Source: an uncultured Acidimicrobiia bacterium
GTDB lineage: Bacteria > Actinomycetota > Acidimicrobiia > IMCC26256 > CALEDW01
Direction of reading: 5' to 3'
Assembly: GCA_937949585.1 (NCBI GenBank)
Contig: CALEDW010000257.1
Coordinates: forward strand, 1-19,684
Length of the DNA: 19,684 bases
Below are positions 1-6,800 of the stretch, piece by piece. A program made the position numbers and the translations under genes. The notes under the pieces were generated by a model. The model was not told where the DNA came from, did not search any database, and was given only the letters and a program-made list of their open reading frames with translations. Position 1 is the first letter of the stretch. Every line of letters begins with the position of its first letter.

Positions 1-1
1 G

Positions 2-259
2 ATGCTGCAGCGCCAGGGTGCCGACCGTCCCCGGGCCCCGGAACGGCGTCCCGCGGCGGCGGTGCCGGCGAAGGAGCGCACCTCCCCGGGACAGTTCCTC
101 TCCGAGGTGCGTGCCGAGCTGCGCAAGGTCGCCTGGCCCACCAAGCCCGAGGTCGTGAACTCCACGATCGTGGTGCTCATCGCCGTGGTGGTGATGACCG
201 CCCTCATCTTCGGGTTCGACTACGCGTCGGCCAAGGTCGTGCTGTTCCTGTACGAGTGA
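2..259 (+). CDS. secE: Preprotein translocase subunit SecE (5' end possibly cut)
   Basis: SecE is the small membrane clamp of the SecYEG channel that exports unfolded proteins across the cytoplasmic membrane. The 85 visible residues have a basic, Pro/Ala-rich N-terminus (about 1-30), the conserved amphipathic segment FLSEVRAELRKVAWPTKPE (about 32-50), and one hydrophobic span (about 53-72). This is the single-span form usual outside enterobacteria. The ATG lies at base 2, so no ribosome binding site can be seen and the true start may be upstream; actinobacterial SecE often has a longer N-terminal tail. It ends in TGA, 28 bases before nusG, and the secE-nusG pairing is a near-universal arrangement. 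Identity is firm; the start is uncertain. Confidence 0.9.
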   Translation: MLQRQGADRPRAPERRPAAAVPAKERTSPGQFLSEVRAELRKVAWPTKPEVVNSTIVVLIAVVVMTALIFGFDYASAKVVLFLYE

Positions 260-287
260 TCCGGTCCGACTGAGCGAGAACGACGAG

Positions 288-1025
288 ATGTCCGAGATGT
301 CAGCACCGCCCGTCACGCCCGAACCGGTCGACCCGGGGCCGGTGGCGCCGGAGGTGGGGTCGCGGGGGGACGTGGTCGAGGAAGTGACCCTCGATCCCGA
401 CACGGTGATCGACGCCGGCGAGGTCTACGGCGAGGACCGTGAGGAAGGCGCCGACGAGGAGGAGCCCGAGCCGAGCCCCTACGACCGTCCCGGCCGCTGG
501 TACGTGGTGCACACCTACGCCGGCTACGAGAACAAGGTGAAGCAGAACCTCGCCAGCCGGGTGCGCTCGATGAACGTGGAGGACCGGATCCACGAGGTGG
601 TCATCCCCATGGAGGACGTCCTCGACTTCCGGGGCGGCCGCAAGGTCGTGGTGCAGAAGAAGAAGTGGCCGGGGTACCTGCTCGTGCGGATGCACCTCGA
701 CGACGAGTCCTGGTACGTCGTGCGCAACACCCCCGGGGTGACGGGATTCGTGGGCAGCGGGGCGAAGCCGACACCGCTCTCGCGCCGGGAGGTCGAAGAG
801 ACTCTGGGGGTGGCCGAGCGGGCGGGTGCGCCCGAGCGCAAGGCGCGGCCGCGCCTGGAGTTCGAGGAAGGCGAGCAGGTGCGGGTCGTCTCGGGCCCCT
901 TCGCCGACTTCCACGGGGCGATCGCCGAGATCGACGTCGACCGCTCCCGGCTGAAGGTCCTCGTGAACATCTTCGGCCGGGAGACCCCGGTCGAGCTCGA
1001 GTTCGGTCAGGTGTCGAAGCTGTAG
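288..1025 (+). CDS. nusG: Transcription termination/antitermination protein NusG
   Basis: NusG binds the RNA polymerase clamp and links polymerase to Rho or to the ribosome during elongation. The 245 residues contain an acidic, proline-rich N-terminal extension (about 1-68, with EDREEGADEEEPEP), an NGN domain from RWYVVHTYAGYENKVK (about residue 70) through KKKWPGYLLVRM to NTPGVTGFVG, and a C-terminal KOW domain (about 192-245) with GEQVRVVSGPFADFHG. E. coli NusG has about 181 residues; the acidic extension is typical of Actinobacteria. The start is ambiguous between ATG 288 and ATG 297, because neither has a strong Shine-Dalgarno sequence. The stop is TAG, and the reading frame beyond it stays open into rplK (see findings). 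Confidence 0.95.
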   Translation: MSEMSAPPVTPEPVDPGPVAPEVGSRGDVVEEVTLDPDTVIDAGEVYGEDREEGADEEEPEPSPYDRPGRWYVVHTYAGYENKVKQNLASRVRSMNVEDRIHEVVIPMEDVLDFRGGRKVVVQKKKWPGYLLVRMHLDDESWYVVRNTPGVTGFVGSGAKPTPLSRREVEETLGVAERAGAPERKARPRLEFEEGEQVRVVSGPFADFHGAIAEIDVDRSRLKVLVNIFGRETPVELEFGQVSKL

Positions 1026-1058
1026 GCGGCCCGGTGGCCCGGCGACGCAGAGGGAACG

Positions 1059-1487
1059 ATGGCGAAGAAGAAGCTGAAGGCGATCGTGAAGATCCAGATC
1101 CAGGCGGGACAGGCGACGCCCGCGCCGCCCGTGGGAACGGCGCTGGGCCCCCACGGCGTGAACATCATGGACTTCTGCAAGGCCTACAACGCGGCCACCG
1201 AGAACCAGCGCGGTCAGATCGTCCCGGTGGAGATCTCGATCTTCGAGGACCGCAGCTTCACGTTCGTCACCAAGACCCCTCCGACCGCCTTCCTGCTCCG
1301 CCAGGCCGCCGGGGTTGCCAAGGGCGCGGCGGCGCCGCCCCGGGAGAAGGTCGGTCGGGTCACCGCCGACCAGATCCGCGAGATCGCCCAGGTGAAGATG
1401 CCGGACCTGAACGCCGTCGACCTCGACGGCGCCGTCGCCCAGGTCGAGGGCACGGCCCGGTCCATGGGTCTCGAGATCGTTCCCTGA
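1059..1487 (+). CDS. rplK: 50S ribosomal protein L11
   Basis: L11 binds the GTPase-associated region of 23S rRNA at the base of the stalk and takes part in factor-dependent GTP hydrolysis and the stringent response. The 142 residues match the family length. The N-terminal domain carries the proline-rich factor- and thiopeptide-facing stretch QATPAPPVGTALGPHGVNI (about 18-36). The C-terminal RNA-binding domain runs from about residue 72 (TPPTAFLLRQAAG) to the end, with TADQIREIAQVKMPDLNA. GAGGG lies 4 bases before the ATG. The gene sits 33 bases after nusG and 15 bases before rplA, the classic L11 operon order. Nothing unusual was seen. Confidence 0.97.
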   Translation: MAKKKLKAIVKIQIQAGQATPAPPVGTALGPHGVNIMDFCKAYNAATENQRGQIVPVEISIFEDRSFTFVTKTPPTAFLLRQAAGVAKGAAAPPREKVGRVTADQIREIAQVKMPDLNAVDLDGAVAQVEGTARSMGLEIVP

Positions 1488-1502
1488 CCGACGGGTGAGG
1501 CG

Positions 1503-2243
1503 ATGACCAGACACGGCAAGCGCTACACGGACGCCGCCCGGCGCTACGACCGCCGGCGCCTCCACGAGCCGGTCGAGGCCCTCGAGCTGGTTCGAACCCT
1601 GGCGCCGGCCCGCTTCGACGAGACCGTCGAGGCCGCATTCCGCCTCGGGGTCGATCCGCGGAAGGCCGACCAGGCGATCCGAGGCACGGTCTCGCTGCCG
1701 CGGGGCACGGGTAAGTCGGTCCGGGTGGCGGTGTTCGCCGCCGGGGACGCCGCCCGGGAGGCCGAGCAGGCCGGTGCCGACGTCGTGGGGGCGGACGACC
1801 TCGTGAAGCGGGTCGAGGAGGGCTTCCTCGACTTCGACGTGGCGATCGCCACGCCCGACCTCATGGGGCAGGTCGGTCGGCTCGGTCGCATCCTCGGGCC
1901 CCGCGGCCTGATGCCGAACCCCAAGACGGGGACGGTGACCACCGACGTCGGGCGGGCCGTCGCCGAGTTCAAGGCCGGTCGGGTGGAATACCGGACCGAC
2001 CGCTACGGGAACGTCCACGTCCCGATCGGCAAGGTGAGCTTCCCGACCGAGGCCCTGCTGGAGAACTACCAGGCGGTGCTCGAGGAGCTGCTGCGGGCCA
2101 AGCCGGCGGCCGCCAAGGGCCGGTACCTGCGGGGCGTCACCGTCGCCTCGACCATGGGCCCGGGGGTCAAGGTCGACCCGAGCCGCACCCGCGACCTGCT
2201 CGAACGAGCCGGCGAGCGGCCGGCGGCCCCGGTGGGCGCCTGA
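1503..2243 (+). CDS. rplA: 50S ribosomal protein L1
   Basis: L1 forms the mobile L1 stalk next to the E site and helps release deacylated tRNA; in many bacteria it also represses its own L11-L1 mRNA. The 246 residues fit the family. The L1 signature GRLGRILGPRGLMPNPKTGT lies at about residues 125-144, and the C-terminal RNA-binding part includes FKAGRVEYRTDRYGNVHVPIGK. The ATG is preceded by GGTGAGG with a very short 2-base spacer, so the start is reasonable but not strongly marked. A short Pro/Ala tail (GERPAAPVGA) follows the conserved core. No separate L1-binding leader is evident before rplK, where the gap is only 33 bases. Confidence 0.97.
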   Translation: MTRHGKRYTDAARRYDRRRLHEPVEALELVRTLAPARFDETVEAAFRLGVDPRKADQAIRGTVSLPRGTGKSVRVAVFAAGDAAREAEQAGADVVGADDLVKRVEEGFLDFDVAIATPDLMGQVGRLGRILGPRGLMPNPKTGTVTTDVGRAVAEFKAGRVEYRTDRYGNVHVPIGKVSFPTEALLENYQAVLEELLRAKPAAAKGRYLRGVTVASTMGPGVKVDPSRTRDLLERAGERPAAPVGA

Positions 2244-2257
2244 GCATCCCGGGCGAC

Positions 2258-2263
2258 TACACT
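2258..2263 (+). promoter_or_regulatory. Candidate -10 box for rplJL (weak)
   Basis: TACACT lies 15 bases after the rplA stop and about 40 bases before the L10-type leader structure, where a promoter would be expected. It resembles the -10 boxes proposed elsewhere in the window (TATCCT, TATGCT, TATACT). No convincing -35 box lies 16-19 bases upstream, because that sequence is GC-rich rplA coding sequence. Low confidence. Confidence 0.3.
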
Positions 2264-2301
2264 GCCGCCCGCCGTCACCACGGCAGCACCACCGATCCCT
2301 G

Positions 2302-2362
2302 CGCCGCAGACCTCCGGTCGCCCCTGGCGGTAATCGGGCCTGAGGCCCGGCCGGACGAGGCG
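2302..2362 (+). promoter_or_regulatory. L10-type ribosomal protein leader (kink-turn)
   Basis: The RNA can fold into the architecture known for L10 leaders. An outer helix CGCC/GGCG (2302-2305 with 2359-2362) is followed by an asymmetric internal loop (GCAGACC at 2306-2312 opposite CGA at 2356-2358), as in a kink-turn. An inner helix TCCGG/CCGGA (2313-2317 with 2351-2355) then closes two small hairpins: CGCC-CCT-GGCG (2319-2329) and GGGCC-TGA-GGCCC (2336-2348), separated by TAATC. In bacteria with this leader, the L10-(L7/L12) complex binds it and represses rplJL. It lies directly upstream of rplJ, as expected. Pairing was read by eye, without an energy calculation or covariance search. Confidence 0.75.
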
Positions 2363-2406
2363 TCCCCGTCCCGCACGACCCGATCCGGGCCGCAGCGGCG
2401 GGCCGC

Positions 2407-2456
2407 CGTCCCTGCGGGCCGCCGGGACGCAACCGGCCGGGTCGACCGACCGGCCG
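2407..2456 (+). promoter_or_regulatory. Two hairpins in the rplJ leader upstream of its ribosome binding site
   Basis: CGTCCC (2407-2412) pairs perfectly with GGGACG (2424-2429), and CGGCCGG (2434-2440) pairs with CCGGCCG (2450-2456). Neither is followed by a U-run, so they do not look like ordinary intrinsic terminators. TCCCT at 2409-2413 could instead pair with AGGGA at 2470-2474 in the rplJ ribosome binding site, which would be mutually exclusive with the first hairpin. This is a possible switch for translational repression, by inference only. Confidence 0.4.
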
Positions 2457-2482
2457 AGAGGGGACCGACAGGGAGGAGCCGT

Positions 2483-3232
2483 ATGGGCCCCGACACGACG
2501 GCCGCCGCCGAGGAGATCGATGTGCCGCCGGCGACCGGCGCGCCGGGCGGGTCGTCGCCCACCACCTCGGGCCGACCGCCCCGGCCCGAGAAGGTCGCCG
2601 CGGTGGCCGAGATCGGTGAGAAGCTGGCCGGCGCCGACGCCGTGGTCCTGCTCGAGTACCGGGGGCTGCGCGTCGCCGAGCTCGCCGAGCTGCGGGCCCA
2701 GCTGCGGCCGACCGGCACCGAGTTCAAGGTGTTCAAGAACACCCTCGCCCGGCGGGCGGCCGAGGCGGCGCAGCGCCCCGAGCTCCTCGACCTGCTGATC
2801 GGCCCCACCGCGATCGCCTTCGTGCGGGGCGATGCCGTCGGTGCCGCAAAGGCCCTGCGCGGCTACGCCCGCGCCAACCCCGGTCTGGTGATCAAGGGCG
2901 GTGTCCTCGGCCCGCGGCTTCTGCGGCCCGCCGAGGTCGACGCCCTGGCCGACGTCCCGCCCCGGGAGGAGCTCCTCGCCCGGCTGGCCGGGGGCTTCCA
3001 GGCCCCCCTCCAACGGGCGGCGGGCCTCTTCCAGAGCTTCACGCGCGGCTTCGCGACCGCCCTGGCCGCACTCGTGGACCAGCGGGGGGGCGCCCCGCCC
3101 GAGGTGACCGCCGACGAGCCCGCCCCGCCGCCCACCGGCGAGGCCGCCGGGGCACCCGCCGCCGACGGCGAGGCCGAACCCCTCCCTGGGGAGGCCCCCG
3201 CCGCCGATCCACCCCCGACCGAGGCCGGCTGA
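2483..3232 (+). CDS. rplJ: 50S ribosomal protein L10 with extended termini
   Basis: L10 anchors L7/L12 dimers to the ribosome as the stalk base. The conserved core runs from about residue 34 (RPEKVAAVAEIGEKL) through LLEYRGLRVAELAEL (56-70), FKVFKNTLARRAA (81-93) and IGPTAIAFV (106-114). A long C-terminal helix (about 161-200) would bind L7/L12 dimers. At 249 residues it is well above the usual 165-180. The excess is about 33 low-complexity residues before the core and about 45 Pro/Ala/Glu-rich residues after the helix. GGGAGGAG sits just before the ATG, which supports the long start; an in-frame GTG at 2522 is an alternative without such a site. The gene follows the L10-type leader and precedes rplL. 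Confidence 0.96.
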   Translation: MGPDTTAAAEEIDVPPATGAPGGSSPTTSGRPPRPEKVAAVAEIGEKLAGADAVVLLEYRGLRVAELAELRAQLRPTGTEFKVFKNTLARRAAEAAQRPELLDLLIGPTAIAFVRGDAVGAAKALRGYARANPGLVIKGGVLGPRLLRPAEVDALADVPPREELLARLAGGFQAPLQRAAGLFQSFTRGFATALAALVDQRGGAPPEVTADEPAPPPTGEAAGAPAADGEAEPLPGEAPAADPPPTEAG

Positions 3233-3268
3233 GGCCGGCCCCCGACCCCGACACCCGGAGGGAGCACC

Positions 3269-3664
3269 ATGGCCCAGATGTCCACCCAGGAACTCCTCGA
3301 CGTCTTCAAGAACATGACCGTGCTGGAGTTGAACGAGTTCCTCAAGGCCTTCGAGGAGGAGTTCGGCGTCTCCGCCGCCGCGCCGGTCGCGCTGGCCGCC
3401 GCGCCGGTCGCCGGGGCCCCTGCCGGGGCAGAGGCGGCGGCCCCCGAGGAGCAGGACGAGTTCGACGTGGTCCTCGCCGCCGCCGGCGACAAGAAGATCC
3501 AGGTCATCAAGGTGGTGCGCGAGCTCACCAGTCTCGGGCTGAAGGAGGCGAAGGACCTCGTCGACTCGGCGCCGAAGCCGGTGCTGGAGAAGGCCTCCAA
3601 GGAGGACGCCGAGAAGGCCAAGGCCAAGCTGGAGGAGGCCGGCGCCACCGTCGAGCTGAAGTAG
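3269..3664 (+). CDS. rplL: 50S ribosomal protein L7/L12
   Basis: L7/L12 is the multicopy stalk protein that recruits EF-Tu, EF-G and other translational GTPases. The 131 residues show the dimerising helical N-terminal domain (about 1-34, LLDVFKNMTVLELNEFLKAF), an Ala/Pro-rich flexible hinge (about 35-60), and the globular C-terminal domain (about 63-131). That domain has the factor-binding helices KIQVIKVVRELTSLGLKEAK and DLVDSAPKPVLE. The length is slightly above the usual 120-130. GGAGGGAG lies 4 bases before the ATG. The gene starts 36 bases after rplJ, so the two should be co-transcribed, and it ends in TAG. Confidence 0.97.
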   Translation: MAQMSTQELLDVFKNMTVLELNEFLKAFEEEFGVSAAAPVALAAAPVAGAPAGAEAAAPEEQDEFDVVLAAAGDKKIQVIKVVRELTSLGLKEAKDLVDSAPKPVLEKASKEDAEKAKAKLEEAGATVELK

Positions 3665-3686
3665 CACCCGACGCCCGACGGGGTGT

Positions 3687-3711
3687 CCGGCGGGATGGTT
3701 GACCCCGCCGG
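3687..3711 (+). promoter_or_regulatory. Attenuator-like hairpin between rplL and rpoB
   Basis: CCGGCGGG (3687-3694) and CCCGCCGG (3704-3711) form a perfect 8-base-pair GC stem around a 9-base loop. A weaker CACCC/GGGTG stem (3665-3669 with 3681-3685) starts directly after the rplL stop codon. No U-run follows, so an efficient intrinsic terminator is unlikely. In E. coli an attenuator in the same place lowers rpoBC transcription relative to rplJL, and a similar role is plausible here. The loop and 3' arm contain the -35 box of the proposed rpoB promoter. Confidence 0.5.
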
Positions 3712-3727
3712 CCCGGCGCCGTATCCT
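3699..3727 (+). promoter_or_regulatory. Promoter for rpoBC
   Basis: TTGACC (3699-3704) and TATCCT (3722-3727) are separated by exactly 17 bases, a good match to the primary (sigma-70/SigA type) consensus. AT-rich hexamers like these stand out in this GC-rich sequence. Transcription would begin near 3733-3735, giving a leader of about 160 bases before rpoB. A promoter here lets RNA polymerase genes be expressed independently of the ribosomal stalk genes. Confidence 0.65.
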
Positions 3728-3894
3728 GCCCCGGGCCGGACCGCTCCCGGGGCCGTCCCCGGTTGTGCGCGCGCCTGCTTGCATCCGACGGCCCGGCGCA
3801 GATAGCATCCGTCGAGCCGTGTCGTCCCGCACGCCCCGCCGTTGAACCCCTGCCGGCTGGTCCGCGCGCGCCCGCACACCACGAAGGAGTGACG
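3728..3894 (+). promoter_or_regulatory. rpoB upstream leader with a hairpin and a possible second promoter
   Basis: This region has no convincing gene. GCCCCGGG (3728-3735) and CCCGGGGC (3746-3753) form a perfect 8-base-pair stem spanning the predicted transcription start, so only readthrough transcripts from rplL would carry it whole. A weaker second promoter candidate, TTGCAT (3779-3784) and TAGCAT (3803-3808) with an 18-base spacer, would give a leader near 80 bases. The repeat GCATCCG(A/T)CG occurs at 3781-3790 and 3805-3814. AAGGAG (3884-3889) is the rpoB ribosome binding site. Confidence 0.4.
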
Positions 3895-6800
3895 TTGGCC
3901 CGTCTCGCGTCCCGGGAACGCTTCTCGTTCGGCAAGCTCACCGAGGTCCTCCCCCTGCCCGACCTCATCGGGGTGCAGCGGGAGTCGTTCCAGTGGTTCC
4001 TCGACGAGGGCGTCGCCGAGGTGCTGCGCGACATCTCGCCGATCGAGGACTTCACCGGCCAGCTCCGCCTCGAGCTCTCCGACCACAGCTTCGACCCCCC
4101 GAAGCACACCGAGGAGCAGTGCCGGGAGAAGGACATGACCTACGCCCGGCCGCTGTTCGTGACCGCCCGGTTCATGAACGCCCTCACCGGGGAGATCAAG
4201 GAGCAGATCGTCTTCATGGGGGACTTCCCCATGATGACCGACCGCGGGACCTTCATCGTCAACGGCACCGAGCGGATCGTGGTGTCCCAGCTCGTCCGGT
4301 CGCCGGGCGTCTACTTCGACGTGACGCCCGACAAGACGTCGCCCGACCGGGTGACGGTGGGCGCCAAGATCATCCCCGGGCGGGGGGCGTGGCTGGAGTT
4401 CGAGGTCGACAAGAAGGACGTCGTCTACGTCCGGATCGACCGCAAGCGCAAGCAGCCGGTCACGGTCCTGCTGAAGGCCATGGGTTTCGGGGAGACGCCC
4501 GAGGAGCTCGAGCAGCTCATCCTCGATCCGCAGGGCCGGCCCTACGAGTCGATCCGCAACACCCTCGACAAGGACCACACGAGCAGCGTCGAGGACGCCT
4601 ACCTCGACATCTACCGCAAGCTGCGGCCCGGCGAGCCGCCGACGCCCGAGAGCGCCCGTGCCCTCATCGACAACCTGTTCTTCAACCCGAAGCGCTACGA
4701 CATGGCCAAGGTCGGGCGGCACAAGGTGTCGAAGAAGCTCGGGACCGAGTACGCCAGGCTCGCCGGGGTGTTCGAGCGCCTCGGGATCGAGGTTCCCAAC
4801 GCCGACCCGGCCGCCGGGCCGATCACCTCGGTGCTGTCCCGGGCCGACGTGCTCGCCACCGTGTCCTACCTGGTGAAGCTCCACGCCAACGACCAGCCGG
4901 CCGAGTACTTCGAGGACGACATCGACCACTTCGGGAACCGTCGGGTGCGGTCGGTGGGTGAGCTCATCCAGAACCAGTTCCGGGTGGGCCTGTCCCGCAT
5001 GGAGCGGGTGGTGCGCGAGCGGATGACCACCCAGGACGTGGAGGCCATCACCCCCCAGACCCTCATCAACATCCGGCCCGTCGTCGCCGCCATCAAGGAG
5101 TTCTTCGGCTCCAGCCAGCTCAGCCAGTTCATGGACCAGACGAACCCGCTGGCCGGACTCACCCACAAGCGGCGCCTCTCCGCGCTCGGCCCCGGCGGCC
5201 TGAGCCGCGAACGGGCCGGGTTCGAGGTGCGCGACGTGCACCCGAGCCACTACGGGCGGATGTGCCCGATCGAGACGCCGGAGGGACCCAACATCGGTCT
5301 CATCGGCTACCTGTCCACCTACGCCCGCATCAACCGGTTCGGGTTCATCGAGACGCCGTACCGCAAGGTCGTCGACGGCCGGGTAACCGACGAGATCGAG
5401 TACCTCGCCGCCGACGACGAGGACCGCTACGTCATCGCCCAGGCCAACGCCCGGCTCGGGCCCGACGGCCGGTTCCTCGACGACCGGGTCCTCGTGCGGG
5501 CCGGCCGGGGTGCCACCCACAAGGGCGCCGACCGGCCGACGCGCCAGGGGACCTTCAGCGAGGTCGCCTTCGTGCCCCCCCACGAGGTCGACTACATGGA
5601 CGTCTCCCCGAAGCAGATCGTCTCGGTGGCGACGTCCCTGATCCCGTTCCTGGAGCACGACGACGCCAACCGGGCCCTCATGGGGGCGAACATGCAGCGC
5701 CAGGCCGTGCCGGTCCTGCGGCCCGAGGCCCCCTTCATCGGCACCGGTGTCGAGGCCCGGGCCGCCCGTGATGCCGGCGACGTCCTCTGTGCCGCCGACC
5801 ACGGGACGGTCACCGAGGTGTCGGGCGACCACATCACCGTCGAGTACCGCACGCTCGGTCGTCGCGTGCACCCGCTGGCCAAGTTCCGGCGGTCCAATCA
5901 GGGAACCTGCATCAACCAGAAGCCGGTCGTGGCCGCCGGCGACACGGTGCGCGCCGGTGACGTCCTGGCCGACGGCCCGTCCACCCATCTCGGCGAGTTG
6001 GCGCTGGGGAAGAACCTGCTCGTCGCCTTCATGCCCTGGAAGGGACACAACTTCGAGGACGCCATCGTGATCTCCGAGCGCCTCGTGCGCGACGACGTGC
6101 TCACCTCGATCCACATCGAGGAGCACGAGATCGACGCCCGCGACACCAAGCTCGGCGCCGAGGAGATCACCCGCGACATCCCCAACCTCTCGGAGGACAT
6201 GCTCAAGGACCTCGACGAGCGCGGCATCATCCGCGTCGGGGCCGAGGTGGGTCCCGGCGACGTGCTCGTCGGGAAGGTCACCCCGAAGGGGGAGACCGAG
6301 CTGACGCCCGAGGAGCGCCTGCTGCGGGCCATCTTCGGGGAGAAGGCGCGGGAGGTGCGGGACACCTCGCTGAAGGTGCCGCACGGCGAGTCGGGGAAGG
6401 TCATCGACGTCCGGGAGTTCCGGCGCGACCAGGGCGACGAGTTGCCGCCCGGGGTGAACCACCTCGTGCGGGTCTACGTGGCCCAGAAGCGCAAGATCAC
6501 CGAGGGCGACAAGCTGGCCGGCCGCCACGGCAACAAGGGGGTGATCGCCCGGGTCCTGCCGATCGAGGACATGCCCCACCTCGCCGACGGGACCCCGGTG
6601 GACATCGTGCTGAACCCGCTCGGGGTGCCGAGTCGGATGAACGTGGGTCAGGTGCTCGAGGCGCATCTGGGGTACGCGGCCCGGATCGGCTGGGACGGGC
6701 ACGACCCGGCGCCGGCCGACTCCCGCAAGACCCGGCCGGTCACCGAGCCGGCGGTGTGGGTCACCACCCCCGTGTTCGACGGTGCCCACTGGGACGAGGC

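Noticed and set aside
300..2432. A 710-codon open frame on the minus strand
   Set aside because: It is antisense to nusG, rplK and rplA and has a biased, domain-free composition. No start signals support it.
3763..3894. An N-terminal extension of RpoB from TTG 3763
   Set aside because: The extra 44 residues do not resemble RpoB, and a good ribosome binding site precedes TTG 3895. The region fits better as an untranslated leader with a promoter.
5262..5771. Alternative-frame + strand open frame inside rpoB
   Set aside because: Arg/Pro/Gly-rich translation typical of a shifted frame in GC-rich coding DNA; rpoB is intact across it.
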